Source of the DNA: Meconema thalassinum
Taxonomy: Eukaryota; Arthropoda; Insecta; Orthoptera; Tettigoniidae
DNA length: 64,000 bases
Direction: 5' to 3'
Assembly (NCBI GenBank): GCA_946902985.2
Contig: OX336388.2
Location: 120,753,894 to 120,817,893, forward strand
This document shows positions 54,623 through 64,000 of the stretch, one piece after another (position 1 is the first letter of the stretch; each line of letters starts with the position of its first letter). The notes under the pieces were generated by a model. It had not been told where the DNA came from. It saw only the letters and a program-made list of their open reading frames with translations, and did no database searches. A program made the translations under genes and the position numbers.

Positions 54623-54934
54623 TGTCAGCTCAGTAGTAGTATTCATTAACATCCATCCACCGGGTGAAGCCAAGTGCTACTACTAGTATTCTATAGAAAA
54701 GCACGTTCACTTACATGTTCAGAGGTGATGGTCCCAGATGGGTCAAGCCTCTAATTGGTTTAACAACTTACATGTTGTATGAAAGGAAACCAAAGGCAAA
54801 CTGCAACCTGCAACAACATTACAATTAACTTTATTTTTGTTTTAATATTCACAAATGATAACGGATTACATTAAATTAAGGGGCAGATGGCCTTGCTATT
54901 TTTCCCCTTAAAAACAAGCGTACACAGGTACAAG

Positions 54935-55075
54935 AAAGAACATAATCTTATTTTCTGATGATGTTCTGATTTGGGGAGAACAGCTGGATGTACTGAAGGA
55001 AAATATTAAGAAATGGGGAATGAAAATCGGTGTAGAGAAAAGTAAGACAATGTGTAACCTAGCTTTTGCTTGCTA
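54935..55075 (+). pseudogene. LINE reverse transcriptase fragment
   Basis: The plus strand reads IFSDDVLIWGEQLDVLKENI and KKWGMKIGVEKSKTMCN, the catalytic [FY]xDD block and following segment of an RT. No further parts were found nearby. Confidence 0.7.
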
Positions 55076-55211
55076 TCTCAGGGTAGCAGGGCGATGTCTC
55101 GCGAAATGAATCGCACAAAAGGAAAGTAATTTGACTAAAATATAGTTAATTTATTAATAACTTACAGCCGTGGTGATAGTGTGATCCGTAACAAAGGAGC
55201 TGACTGTGGCT

Positions 55212-55555
55212 CTGAGATGAATGCAAATCCACGCCTGTTTCCAGTCTAACCGACCGGGTCAGGGAATGGAATGAATGAAGCCCCCATCTAGCGGCAAGGA
55301 TATTAAAGTGTGCCGGTTGCCGAAGCCTGTCGCACTCCTCTGGGGGCAATGATTAAATAAATGACAGATGAAATGAAATGATAGTGGAGAGTGTTGCTGG
55401 AATTAAATTTTTGACAGGGAAAACCGGAGTAGCTGGAGAAAAACCTGTCTGCCTATGCTTTATCCAGCACAAATCTCACATGGAGTGACCGGGATTTGAA
55501 CCACGGACCCAGCAGTGAGAGGCCGGTGTGCAAGCCACGGAGGATTACATGAATG
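55212..55555 (-). mobile_element. SINE family A, diverged copy (minus)
   Basis: It reads from AAGCCACGGAGGATT (right side; the A-box part is partly deleted) to TGGATTTGCATTCATC. It is more diverged than the other copies and lacks a clear duplication; ATGAATG on both sides is suggestive only. Confidence 0.78.
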
Positions 55556-55584
55556 AGATAATATTTTCAATTTATAGCAGCAAA

Positions 55585-56200
55585 AAATATCATTCCCTGG
55601 GAAAATGTCTCTGGGGCTCAGAAATAAGCTTCTTTTAATATTATCACTAAGGCGCTCAGATATTTGGTATTATTATTATTAACCATGAAGGAGACCAGTA
55701 ATTTGCTGCTATTATTATTATAATAATACCCCAGGGGCTCAATATTTGCTATTATTATTATCCCCGAAGGAGATCAGAAATTTTTTGTTGTTCTTACAAT
55801 CTCTCTGGGGCTAACTATTTTAAATTATTATTATCATCTCATAGTGCTCAGAAAATTGCTGTTTTATAATAATATCCCTCATGAGCTAAATATGTGCAAA
55901 TTTACTACAATACTGTCCCTCATCGGCTCATTACTTGCAATTATTATTAATAATATAGGCCTATGCATATTAAAACACATAAGACTCGGAAAATCATAGT
56001 TATCATCATTATGAATAATATCCCTCACGAGTTCAATATCGCAATTATTACAGTATTATCATCCTTAATGGGGTCAATATTAGGAATTATTGTTATTATT
56101 ATTTTAATAATACTGTAATCATTAGTCATCACACAAGGCTGATATATTGGTGTGTTTTTTTATTTTTATTAATATTTCTCAGGGGCCCAATATCTGGATT
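55585..56200. repeat. Diverged minisatellite, roughly 55-65-bp units
   Basis: About ten degenerate units share a CCCTCA(T/G)GAGCTCAATATT-like core followed by ATTATTATTAT. Examples start near 55600, 55690, 55730, 55800, 55890, 55940, 56010 and 56170. No coding is seen. Confidence 0.65.
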
Positions 56201-57454
56201 GGCCTACAGCTATAACAAAATGTGCGTTTTGGTAGTCCAAGGGATATTTTTTTTTTTTATAGTAGAATAATAATATCGCAATTATTGATTGCTCCTGCTG
56301 CCATCTACCATCACAATTAGGAACCTGGAGGGCATCGCAGCAGGGCAGCCAATAAGCAGCTCTGAAATACTTCCTATGCCTAGACTTGAGTTGGGGAAAC
56401 AAAATGCAGGCGGTCTTACTGAAGAGTCTATCTTGCCTTATTTTACCAGTTTTACATACAGGAGTAACCGATGTAAGTGCCATGATCCTTGCTACTGGCA
56501 ATTTGAAAGAACTCCACGTAATTAAAGGTTGGCACCAATGGCTAGCTTAGATGGCATGTCTTCTCTCCTTGGATCTTTGGATTGGTTGCGCAATAGCCTT
56601 TTATGTTTGTGAAACTAAATACACCGAAGGAATGGTGAATATAAATAACGCAATTAACTGTAATATGTGGTCATCTCCTAGGCTGTCCATTCCATATTCC
56701 CTTGCAGTCTTATAATCATATAGTTGAACTTCCCTTCACAAAGTAGCAGCAAAGTTAAATAACATTCCACAACTATTTTAAATGGACTTCTAGACACGCC
56801 GGTTTACTGTCATTTCTCGAGTGCAAACCAATGTAAGAGAGCAAGATACTGTGTGTGGATTTGTAATCTTTCCCGACACGAAACTCGTTACTAAAGCTTC
56901 CAAATTATTAAAAATAAAGCCACTGATATCATTTTTTAAACAACATATAGGTATAAAAAACATGTTTACATACGGTTTTGGAAAATACTACAGCATAGCT
57001 TTATCACGTAATGAAACAGCACTTCAGAGCTTTTCTCGAGTTTTACATACAATTCTTTCTACACTTCATGCACCATAGTTTCTTCTTCGTTTCACAAAGA
57101 ATATGTTCTAAAGAAAATAATGTTCGTTTCATCGGCGCAGTGCGGGTGCGATCAAAGATTCTTCTTCTTCTTTTTCACGTTACGGTAGTGCAGGGGGAGC
57201 CACTCCGGGCTCCGCTTGACCAGAGCATAGGCTGCTGCGTGACGTCATCGGTTGGGTACTGTCGTGGCGACCATGTATAACAAACGGTTCTCAGCTGTCT
57301 CTAGCAACAAAAAGGGACGCTTTTGAAGAGAAATATGCATCTGGTAGTCCTCGCATGCCCTTCTGCTGTCAACTAATACCCTATAAAGGGCGTATCACTA
57401 CAGTCTGTACCATTAAACTTGCTACCCTCCTGTCAGGAGACTGATAAAATAACC
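56201..57454. other. Unassigned sequence
   Basis: No gene, RNA or element border that I can support. Short frames here lack recognisable motifs. Confidence 0.4.
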
Positions 57455-57570
57455 CGGTCAATGCATGTGAGATTTTCGAAGTGAAATGCCATGTCCTGTG
57501 GTTCGGATTCCACGTAAAAAAGGAGGTCCTGTGGCTCATAATCCCAAGATTCACGTTTACGTGAAACTAA
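57455..57570 (+). mobile_element. SINE family D, 5'-truncated copy (plus)
   Basis: CGGTCAATGCATGTGAGATT through CGTGAAACTAA matches the 3' half of the copy at 52455-52640. The tRNA-like head is missing. Confidence 0.8.
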
Positions 57571-57657
57571 TAAACAGAACTCCAAAATGGTAATGTTGAA
57601 AATTAATCAGTGAGGTAAACAACATTGAACCAAGTGCTACTACTGTCAGACTACTGT

Positions 57658-57955
57658 GTGACCACCACGTAGTGTAGCGGTTAGTATTCGTGGCTGTCCG
57701 GGTACACTCAGCCTCGTGAGGCAAATCTGAGAAGATGTGGGTTCGATTCCCACCTCAGCCAGCCTGGACGTGGTTTTCCATGGGTTGCCACTGCCGGGTT
57801 GGTTCCTAACTTGGGCCACGGCTGCCTTCTTCTCAATCCTCATCTGATTTACAACTACACAAAGACACCACAATAACACAGGTTACCAGACAAATTTAAC
57901 ACACGCCCAAGTGCACGGGGCTAAATGGCCACGATGTCCAAACTCCTCAAATGAA
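57658..57955 (+). mobile_element. SINE family E (tRNA-derived)
   Basis: A box GTAGTGTAGCGGTTAGTATT and B box GGGTTCGATTCCCAC are spaced as in a tRNA. A non-tRNA body follows, ending AACACACGCCCAAGTGCACG and GGGCTAAATGGCC, related to the 3' part of SINE family B. The long body distinguishes it from a tRNA gene. Confidence 0.78.
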
Positions 57956-58299
57956 TATTTTAGGCTGCACCCAACTGATTTACTACTTCTTGAAAAATAC
58001 TGTTCTTTTAAATAAGGAATATAATAAAATGCTAAATAATCAATAAGCTAATTGCATTGGACACCTAAATTCTTTGGCATTGTATCGTGCAAATAACTTG
58101 AAACGTGAGAGTATTTTGGACTCTCATAATATGCATAGATCATACAAATGCACATCTTTTAAATAGGTTAAATATCGTAGTTCTCAGTTCTTAACATTTT
58201 CTAGGATCAAGCACACCCTCGCAGGAAGTTGTGGTACAGTTACAAAAGTACTCTCACGCTTACGAAACTATAGGGTCTTTCTTATCGGTGTAGTAATAT
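57956..58299. other. AT-rich spacer
   Basis: Nothing recognised. Confidence 0.4.
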
Positions 58300-58510
58300 A
58301 TATGCTGGCTGCGAGGCTCAGCGGTAACGTTCTCGCCTACTATGCCCAAGGTTGCTGGATCGAATCCTGGTGCAGTCGGCTGGCATTTGAGGGTAAGCAA
58401 ATGCGAGGGAGCCGTGTTAACAGATTTACTGGCACGATAATGATCCCCTTAGAGGCAAAATTCCGGCACCCCGGCGTCTCTAAAACCAGCAGTTAAAAGG
58501 GACGTTCAAC
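58300..58510 (+). mobile_element. SINE family F copy (tRNA-derived)
   Basis: GGCTCAGCGGTAACG (A-box region) and GGATCGAATCC (B box) are followed by GGCATTTGAGGGTAAGCAAA and GCGAGGGAGCCGTGTTA. A second copy is at 61650-61794. Confidence 0.78.
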
Positions 58511-58538
58511 CAATAACATTAATTATATTATCTAGCAA

Positions 58539-58868
58539 GCCTCCGTGGCTTAGGCGGCAGCGCGCCGGCCTCTCACCGCTGGGTCCGTGGTTCAAATCCC
58601 GGTCACTCCATGTGAGATCTGTGCTGGACAAAACGGAGGCAGACAGGTTTTTCTCCGGGTACTCCGGTTTTCCCTGTCACCATTTCATTCCAGCAACACT
58701 CTCCACTATCTTTTCATTTCATCTGTCATTCATTTAATCATTGCCCCAGAGGAGTGCGTCAGGCCTCGGCAGCCGGCACAGTTCATATCCTCGCCGCTAG
58801 ATGGGGGATTCATTCATTCCATTCCTGACCCGGTCGGAGACTGGAAGCAGGCTGTGGATTTTCATTTC
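58539..58868 (+). mobile_element. SINE family A, reference full-length copy
   Basis: This 330-bp copy has head GCCTCCGTGGCTTAGGCGG, B box GGTTCAAATCC and end GGATTTTCATTTC. A perfect 14-bp duplication ATATTATCTAGCAA flanks it at 58525-58538 and 58869-58882. Confidence 0.94.
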
Positions 58869-59089
58869 ATATTATCTAGCAATATAGCAGCTGCATTAAT
58901 GTAATCTCTCGGCTGTTAGTCACCCGGCTACGTGCGCATTTTGCCGGTCCCCGCTTTATTGCTAGACCGATAAAAATGTATTTGTAATATTGTGAGCATC
59001 TACTTATCTTGGTATTGAGTCATCTAACGTGCTCGGCAGAAGCTGAAAATTAAAACTTGCTACCAGTTGCATCGGTAATACTTCTCCAG

Positions 59090-59540
59090 TGAAGATGACG
59101 TTTCGCTAGATGCACTTAAGTACTTTGCCGGTTATGTGGCATTCAAGAGTAGGTTCATTGATGAGAGTTTAAGTGTGAAGGGGGAAAATTTGTGTGTAAC
59201 AGACGAGAGCAGGGATGATTGGATACCCATCATTTCAAAGGGGACTTACTCGTCCAACACATGAGTGGCTCCATAAAATGATTGAATTTGAAGTTTTGTT
59301 CGGTTCTTTTCATGGACGAACTATATAAAAAAGAAAAATGTAATGACCTACCTGACCACCTTAATAAAATCAAAATTCCCGGAAGTGTATGAGAAGATAA
59401 TTCGTTTATACGTGAGGACAAGGACTTTTATCAGAATCCGTCACCTGAATAGGCATATCAAGATCAAATTACTGGAGAAATATGCAGCAATAAAGAACAA
59501 ACTCTGGGTCGTTTCGTCATCTAAAACTCAAGTCGCATAA
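59090..59540 (+). pseudogene. P-element/THAP9-like transposase C-terminal relic
   Basis: The plus strand reads SLDALKYFAGYVAFKSRF, WIPIISKGTYSS and, after stops, VYEKIIRLYVRTRTFIRIRH and LNRHI. The YxAGYV and RTRTxIRxRxLN blocks characterise the C-terminus of P-like transposases common in arthropods. The catalytic region is absent. Confidence 0.6.
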
Positions 59541-59544
59541 AAGG

Positions 59545-60586
59545 TAAGTGTTTATAAAATGATCATTTTTATACCAATGTTACATTAATAATGTATGTTC
59601 TTGGGACTGGGACATCTTGATCATCAGCTCCGTGTAGGCTACTTGTCTTCAATTTGTAATCCGTGCTTTTAAGGTGACTGTTGTAATGTGTGTGCGACCG
59701 TAATTATTAGGGACGGAAATGAGGTAAGTGCTCCGGAACTTGAAACAAGGTAGGCTACTATCTCGGCATTTGCCTGGAGTGTGGAAAGCCGCTGTCAGCG
59801 CCGGGATTTGAACCTCTGAACTCCCGACTTACTACAGCTTCCCATCGCGGTCGTAGTGAGCAATATAACGCGCTTGGCTACACCGCAGGATCGCTAAAGC
59901 ATGATTATGTAGCCTATATATTGCTAAATTTCGTATTTCCATCCTTTGCACGTCTTTTATTGTGTTTTGTGAGGCTTCTTTTAAGCTCAGGTGATACTAA
60001 GGTGCGGGAGCGTAGTTAATCTAAAATATTTTTTGTGTGTGTTAATGAAGTATATTTCGCATTATAAACCACTGCAATATATTGTTTATACCTTCTCTTT
60101 ATAATGCGCATATTGCCATTATTGTGATTGAATACCACGAGCGGAAAAGAGAAGCGAAATATGGCTGTGTTTCCCGTAAGAATGCATTGTAAATATCTGC
60201 TGGCATGCGCCTGCTACATCCGAGCTGCGTCACAGTTTATCAGCCAATGGGAGCGAGAGGCACCGGAGTGTCCTACCTTACAGTCTACTTGCCTTGACGG
60301 TAGTGGGCATAGTAAACTCATTACCCAATTGCTACTGTTCAGAAGTACGTATCTTGAGGTAAACCTCGACTACCGAGAAAAGGCGGAAGACCAGTGAGGA
60401 GCGGGTTATACCAAACAAAAGTATGACGTAACGAGGAGACAAAAGGGGGAGGAAACAGATGAAACTAGACTGGGACACATTTGGTATTTGACTCTTCACA
60501 CCGAATTGACCCACCTTGGTGACTTGACGACATAGAGACGTACATGACCGGGTCACGATTATGGACCAGGTAAAAGGAATACAAAT
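59545..60586. other. Unassigned sequence
   Basis: No gene was identified. The 89-codon frame at 60128-60397 has no motif I recognise. Confidence 0.4.
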
Positions 60587-61240
60587 TCAAGGCCTAAAAT
60601 CAATGTTGTCAAAAAAGGATACTAGGCTACTGACCAGTGGAATGGTAGGATTATGAACTAATGTGGCAACATTTAAAGGCAGTGTATACCCTAAGGAATG
60701 TAAATCGCGCATCAGTATTGCACGGTGAAAGTCATATTGAGGACATTGAAATAGAATATGATTTAAAGAGCCCTCCATTTGCAAACACGAACACAAGGCA
60801 TCATTACGTTGTTTTATACGGAATAAATACACCGGCGTTAATGCATGATTAAAGCGGAGACGAATAATATGTCGTCGTGTGTATTTACCACCCTGGAACC
60901 AGGGCTTTCTTAAAATAATCGGTTGTATCCCAAAATAATGTTTGGCTTTTGTTTTCGCATAGTGAGTCCACGTGACCTGCCAGTCATTCTGTATCTTCGA
61001 ACGAATTATAGAACGCAAATCAGAAATGGGTATAGCGATATTATAAGCCTTACCTGTACCATTAGCAGCATCTTTGGCGAGTTTATCAGCGATTTCATTA
61101 CCTTCAATATGTGAATGGCCGGGGATCCACATGATACTGACATCAAAACCCTCAATATATAAAGTGTACAATTGATGCACTAACTGACATAAAAACCAAT
61201 TGTCAGCCTCGAGAACATTTTGAAGTGATTGAACGCAGTG
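60587..61240 (-). pseudogene. LINE C-terminal fragment with RNase H domain
   Basis: The frame reads FDVSIMWIPGHSHIEGNEIA, DKLAKDAANGTGKA, the end of an RNase H domain (WIPGHS...NEIADKLAK, catalytic-site histidine and aspartate present). Then comes a C-terminal zinc-knuckle-like region CSCLQMEGSLNHILFQCPQY. Non-LTR elements with RNase H include the I, R1, Outcast and LOA groups. It is 5'-truncated near 61240. Confidence 0.82.
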
Positions 61241-61649
61241 GCGTGGCGTGGAATTTTTTCGAGGGTAAGCTGTGAAGAAGACTCAAAATATAGGCTTAAA
61301 CCATAAAGCAACTTCAGCACCCGGTTCCAGCTATGCCCTTGTCAATGTTGAGGTTGATATCTGAAGTAGCAACAATTACTCTACACACATAATTATTAGT
61401 CTTTCACATTTAAAAAATAAAAATAGAAAGAATTGTAATACAGCACAGCTCATTTTTCCCTTTTCAACTTTAGGCATGCCAATCCATGTACATTAAGTGC
61501 GGAGAAAATTATTCAACAATAGGGTTGGCGAGCTTCTCCTATCGTGTATCATTTGACGATTGAACAGTGTGGCAATTTGTGTTTTTGTTGTTCGCATTTC
61601 TTGGCCTAAGGAGCTAAACTTTTAGGTTATTACCCGTAAATTTTCTATT

Positions 61650-61794
61650 GTGCGTGGCTCAGCGGTAACGTTCTAGCTTGCTGAGCTTAAGATAGCGGGA
61701 TCGAATGCCGTCGCAGCCAGTCGGCATTTGAGGGTGCGCAAATGCGAGGGAGCCGTGTCAGTATATTTACTGGCACGTTAAAGATTCCCTTCGG
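61650..61794 (+). mobile_element. SINE family F, second copy
   Basis: GTGGCTCAGCGGTAACGTTC and GGGATCGAATGCC give the A and B boxes, followed by GGCATTTGAGGGTGCGCAAA. Its 3' end is cut directly by the left end of hAT element 2. Confidence 0.78.
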
Positions 61795-64000
61795 CAGAGG
61801 CGGTTCTAGCCCTGGGCCGGGGGGGGGGGGGGGGGCGCCCCCAGTTTTAGTGAAATAATTATTTTAAAATTCCTTGGTTACTAAATAAATTGATAATTTA
61901 CAGATATAATTTTTCTGATATAAAACAAACTAATGCATTTAATTAAGTTAATTTTTCTTTCAATGTCAAGATTTATTTATTTTATTGTATGTAATTTAAA
62001 CACACAATTGAAATCGTGTATAAATATAATATTTTTAAAATGCGTAGTGCATACACCAGGAGTATTAAACTCTTTTCCCAACTTTATGACATGCAAGTTC
62101 AGAAGTTTCCAATGTAGACAAACCTCCACGCGATACAAGTGCATCGATATCTCCCCAACTCTGTGACAAAAATGTGAGTGCAACTGTTTCTAATATAGAC
62201 GAACCAGTACCATTTTATATCAGTGCATCGATCTATGATGGTCCATGCCAACCCCGTAAATCAGTTTATAAACAAACGTTACTATACAATAAGAACAGAA
62301 GTTTTAACAGTAAATGGTTTGATAGGTATACATTTATTGAATACTCGGAGGACAAAGATGCTGTTTTCTGTGTCGTCATTTCGTTCAATCTGATTCAAGC
62401 AATGCTGAACATGTTTTCACTAAATCTGGATTTTGCAATTGGAAAAGAATATGAGAAAAACGTGCAAAGCATGCTGATAGTGAATGTTATCAATCTTCAA
62501 TAGTAAAGTTAAACAGTTTTCTGGAAAGTGAACGTAGCGGCACAGTGATTTCGAAGCTAAGCGTGAAACCTCTTGTTATATTGCGTAACCGCTCAGCTGT
62601 GGCAACAATGGCCTGAGTCGCATTACTTTGTGTTCGGCAAGACATTGGGCTTAGAGGCCGTCGCCAAACAGTTTCGGATGATGACAGTGTTAATAATAAA
62701 GGGAATTTTGATGAAATTTTAAATGTAATTAAACTAGAAAGTGAAAGCACAAGGGAGAATGTAAACAGTCTACAAAAGAATGCAACATACTCATCTTAAG
62801 ATTCTCAAAATGAATTTCTTGATATCTCAGCTAATATAATAGTTGAACATATTGGAGGAGAGACGAAAAAATATAACAATGGTTATGTTTCCTTAATCCT
62901 GGACGAAGCTTAAGTTGTTAGTAAAGTGGAACAGATGTCCGTATGTGTCAGATATGTGGGACAAAATTCTATAGAGGAGCGTTTCATTGGTTTTATACAT
63001 TTGTCTCAACTGAATGCAGAAAATATAGCTAATTCAGCTTTAGAGTACCTTGTTTCAGGGGATTTCGATCCATGTAAGTGCATTGGACAAGCATATGATG
63101 GAGCCGCGGCTATGTCAGGGAAGATAATCGGTGTGCAACGTTTATTGCGACAAAAGGTCAATAACCCGTGTGTTTATGTGCATTGTTATGCACATCGCTT
63201 AAATTTAATTTTGGTGGACGTTTCAAAGCCAGTTTGTAGACGTGGTAGGGGACACTTTTGGTTTACTGGAAGCAATTTATGCTTTTCAGTCTATATCTAC
63301 TGTAAGACACCAAAAGTTTGTTGAGATACAGAGTGATCTTCATCCAGGAGAACGTGTTTTAGAGATACCTCTTCAAAGTGACACGCGATGGGTATGTAAA
63401 TATAGAGGAGTAATGTATTTTCAGAAACGTTTTGCTTCAGTTAAAGCAGCTCTAGAGTATTTTTCAAAGTCAGGTAACAAGAAAGAGGCAGCAGAAGCAA
63501 AAGGTTTGTTGAAACAGCTTTGTAAAGTGAAGGTGATGTTTGTGTTACAAATCTTTTCTGTTATTCTAGAGCTTGCCAATGGAGCCTCTATGTTCTTACA
63601 ACAAAAACATGTGGACTTCGGAGGGGCACATACATTGATCTATGGTCTTGTAAAATCGTTGCAAGAAAAACGAAATGATGTTTATTTTAAGGAACTATGG
63701 GCGGTTACATGTGACTCTGTTCAGTCGTTAGGCGTGAAAGTTTATAAACAATCTACAGTCTCAAGTATTCCAAAGAACATTTCAGACTACGTTTTATTAA
63801 TGCCAGTCTCTGCGGAGAAAGAAGAGTAAAATGTCACAATATCAGAGACATGTAAAAGAAATCTTTTTGAAATATTAGACAACATGGTAGAAGAGTTACT
63901 GCGTAGATTTACTGAAAATGATTCTGTGTGCAATGCAATGGATGCCTGTAACCCAAGAAGTGAAAACTTTTGAAATTTTGAATATATAGGCTATATTCTC
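61795..64000 (+). mobile_element. hAT element 2, left part, runs off the window
   Basis: It begins CAGAGGCGGTTCTAGCCC with a G-run, a usual start for this hAT group and comparable with CAGGGGCGGATTTA of element 1. A broken ZMYM1-like transposase follows. The right end is beyond 64000. Confidence 0.72.
62140..63960 (+). pseudogene. hAT transposase relic 2 (zinc finger MYM-type protein 1-like)
   Basis: The TTF-type region GPCQPRKSVYKQTLLYNKN and WFDRYTFIEYSEDKDAVFCV lies at 62240-62380. The core has QLNAENIANSALEYLVSGDF and CIGQAYDGAAAMSGKIIGVQ with HCYAHRLNLILVDV (62926-63230). The next part continues in another frame (63242-63828) with PLQSDTRWVCKYRGVMYFQK. Stops and frameshifts near 62500, 62800, 62910 and 63240 inactivate it. 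It is a different, less decayed subfamily than hAT 1. Confidence 0.82.

Overview
This is a repeat-rich eukaryotic nuclear window, almost certainly from an arthropod and probably an insect with a large genome. An orthopteran or other polyneopteran is my best guess; I cannot prove it from the sequence alone. The support is spliced genes with GT-AG borders, several tRNA-derived SINE families with target-site duplications, many 5'-truncated LINEs, hAT, Tc1/mariner and pogo remnants, and no bacterial operon structure.

Two host genes are visible, both on the minus strand. The first is a very large NACHT-ankyrin protein gene. One exon (39636-37674) carries an N-terminal domain with a nuclease-like D-x(n)-QxK signature and the NACHT Walker A motif. 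A second exon (13255-8990) begins with the Walker B segment and runs through about 30 ankyrin repeats to a stop codon. The two exons are joined in phase 0 across a 24.4-kb intron. The architecture (putative PD-(D/E)XK effector, STAND NTPase, repeat sensor) resembles bacterial antiviral STAND/Avs proteins and is the best candidate here for an undescribed system. The second gene (49532-about 48120) encodes the XPG/PIN-like N-terminal half of a FAM120 (constitutive coactivator of PPAR-gamma-like) protein; its 3' edge abuts a BEL/Pao retrotransposon fragment.

Layout. 1-8.9 kb: LINE relics, a foldback element family (one copy with a SINE nested inside, one copy expanded to a 2-kb array of about 250-bp units), and a Helentron-like element split by a SINE and a MITE. 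8.9-13.3 kb: ankyrin exon. 13.3-37.7 kb: the intron, packed with LINE pieces, a 5S-rRNA-derived SINE, a 4.04-kb hAT element with a perfect 8-bp duplication, and a five-deep nest of insertions at 28.5-37.6 kb. 37.7-39.6 kb: nuclease/Walker A exon. 39.6-47.8 kb: SINEs, small TIR elements and a second nest containing two intact hammerhead ribozyme sequences. 47.8-49.5 kb: BEL fragment and FAM120 exon. 49.5-64 kb: LINEs, SINEs, a diverged minisatellite, a P-like transposase relic and the start of a second hAT element.

The nested insertions supply natural empty sites, so insertion order and element ends can be read directly. No CRISPR array, rRNA gene, functional tRNA gene or intact autonomous transposon was found.
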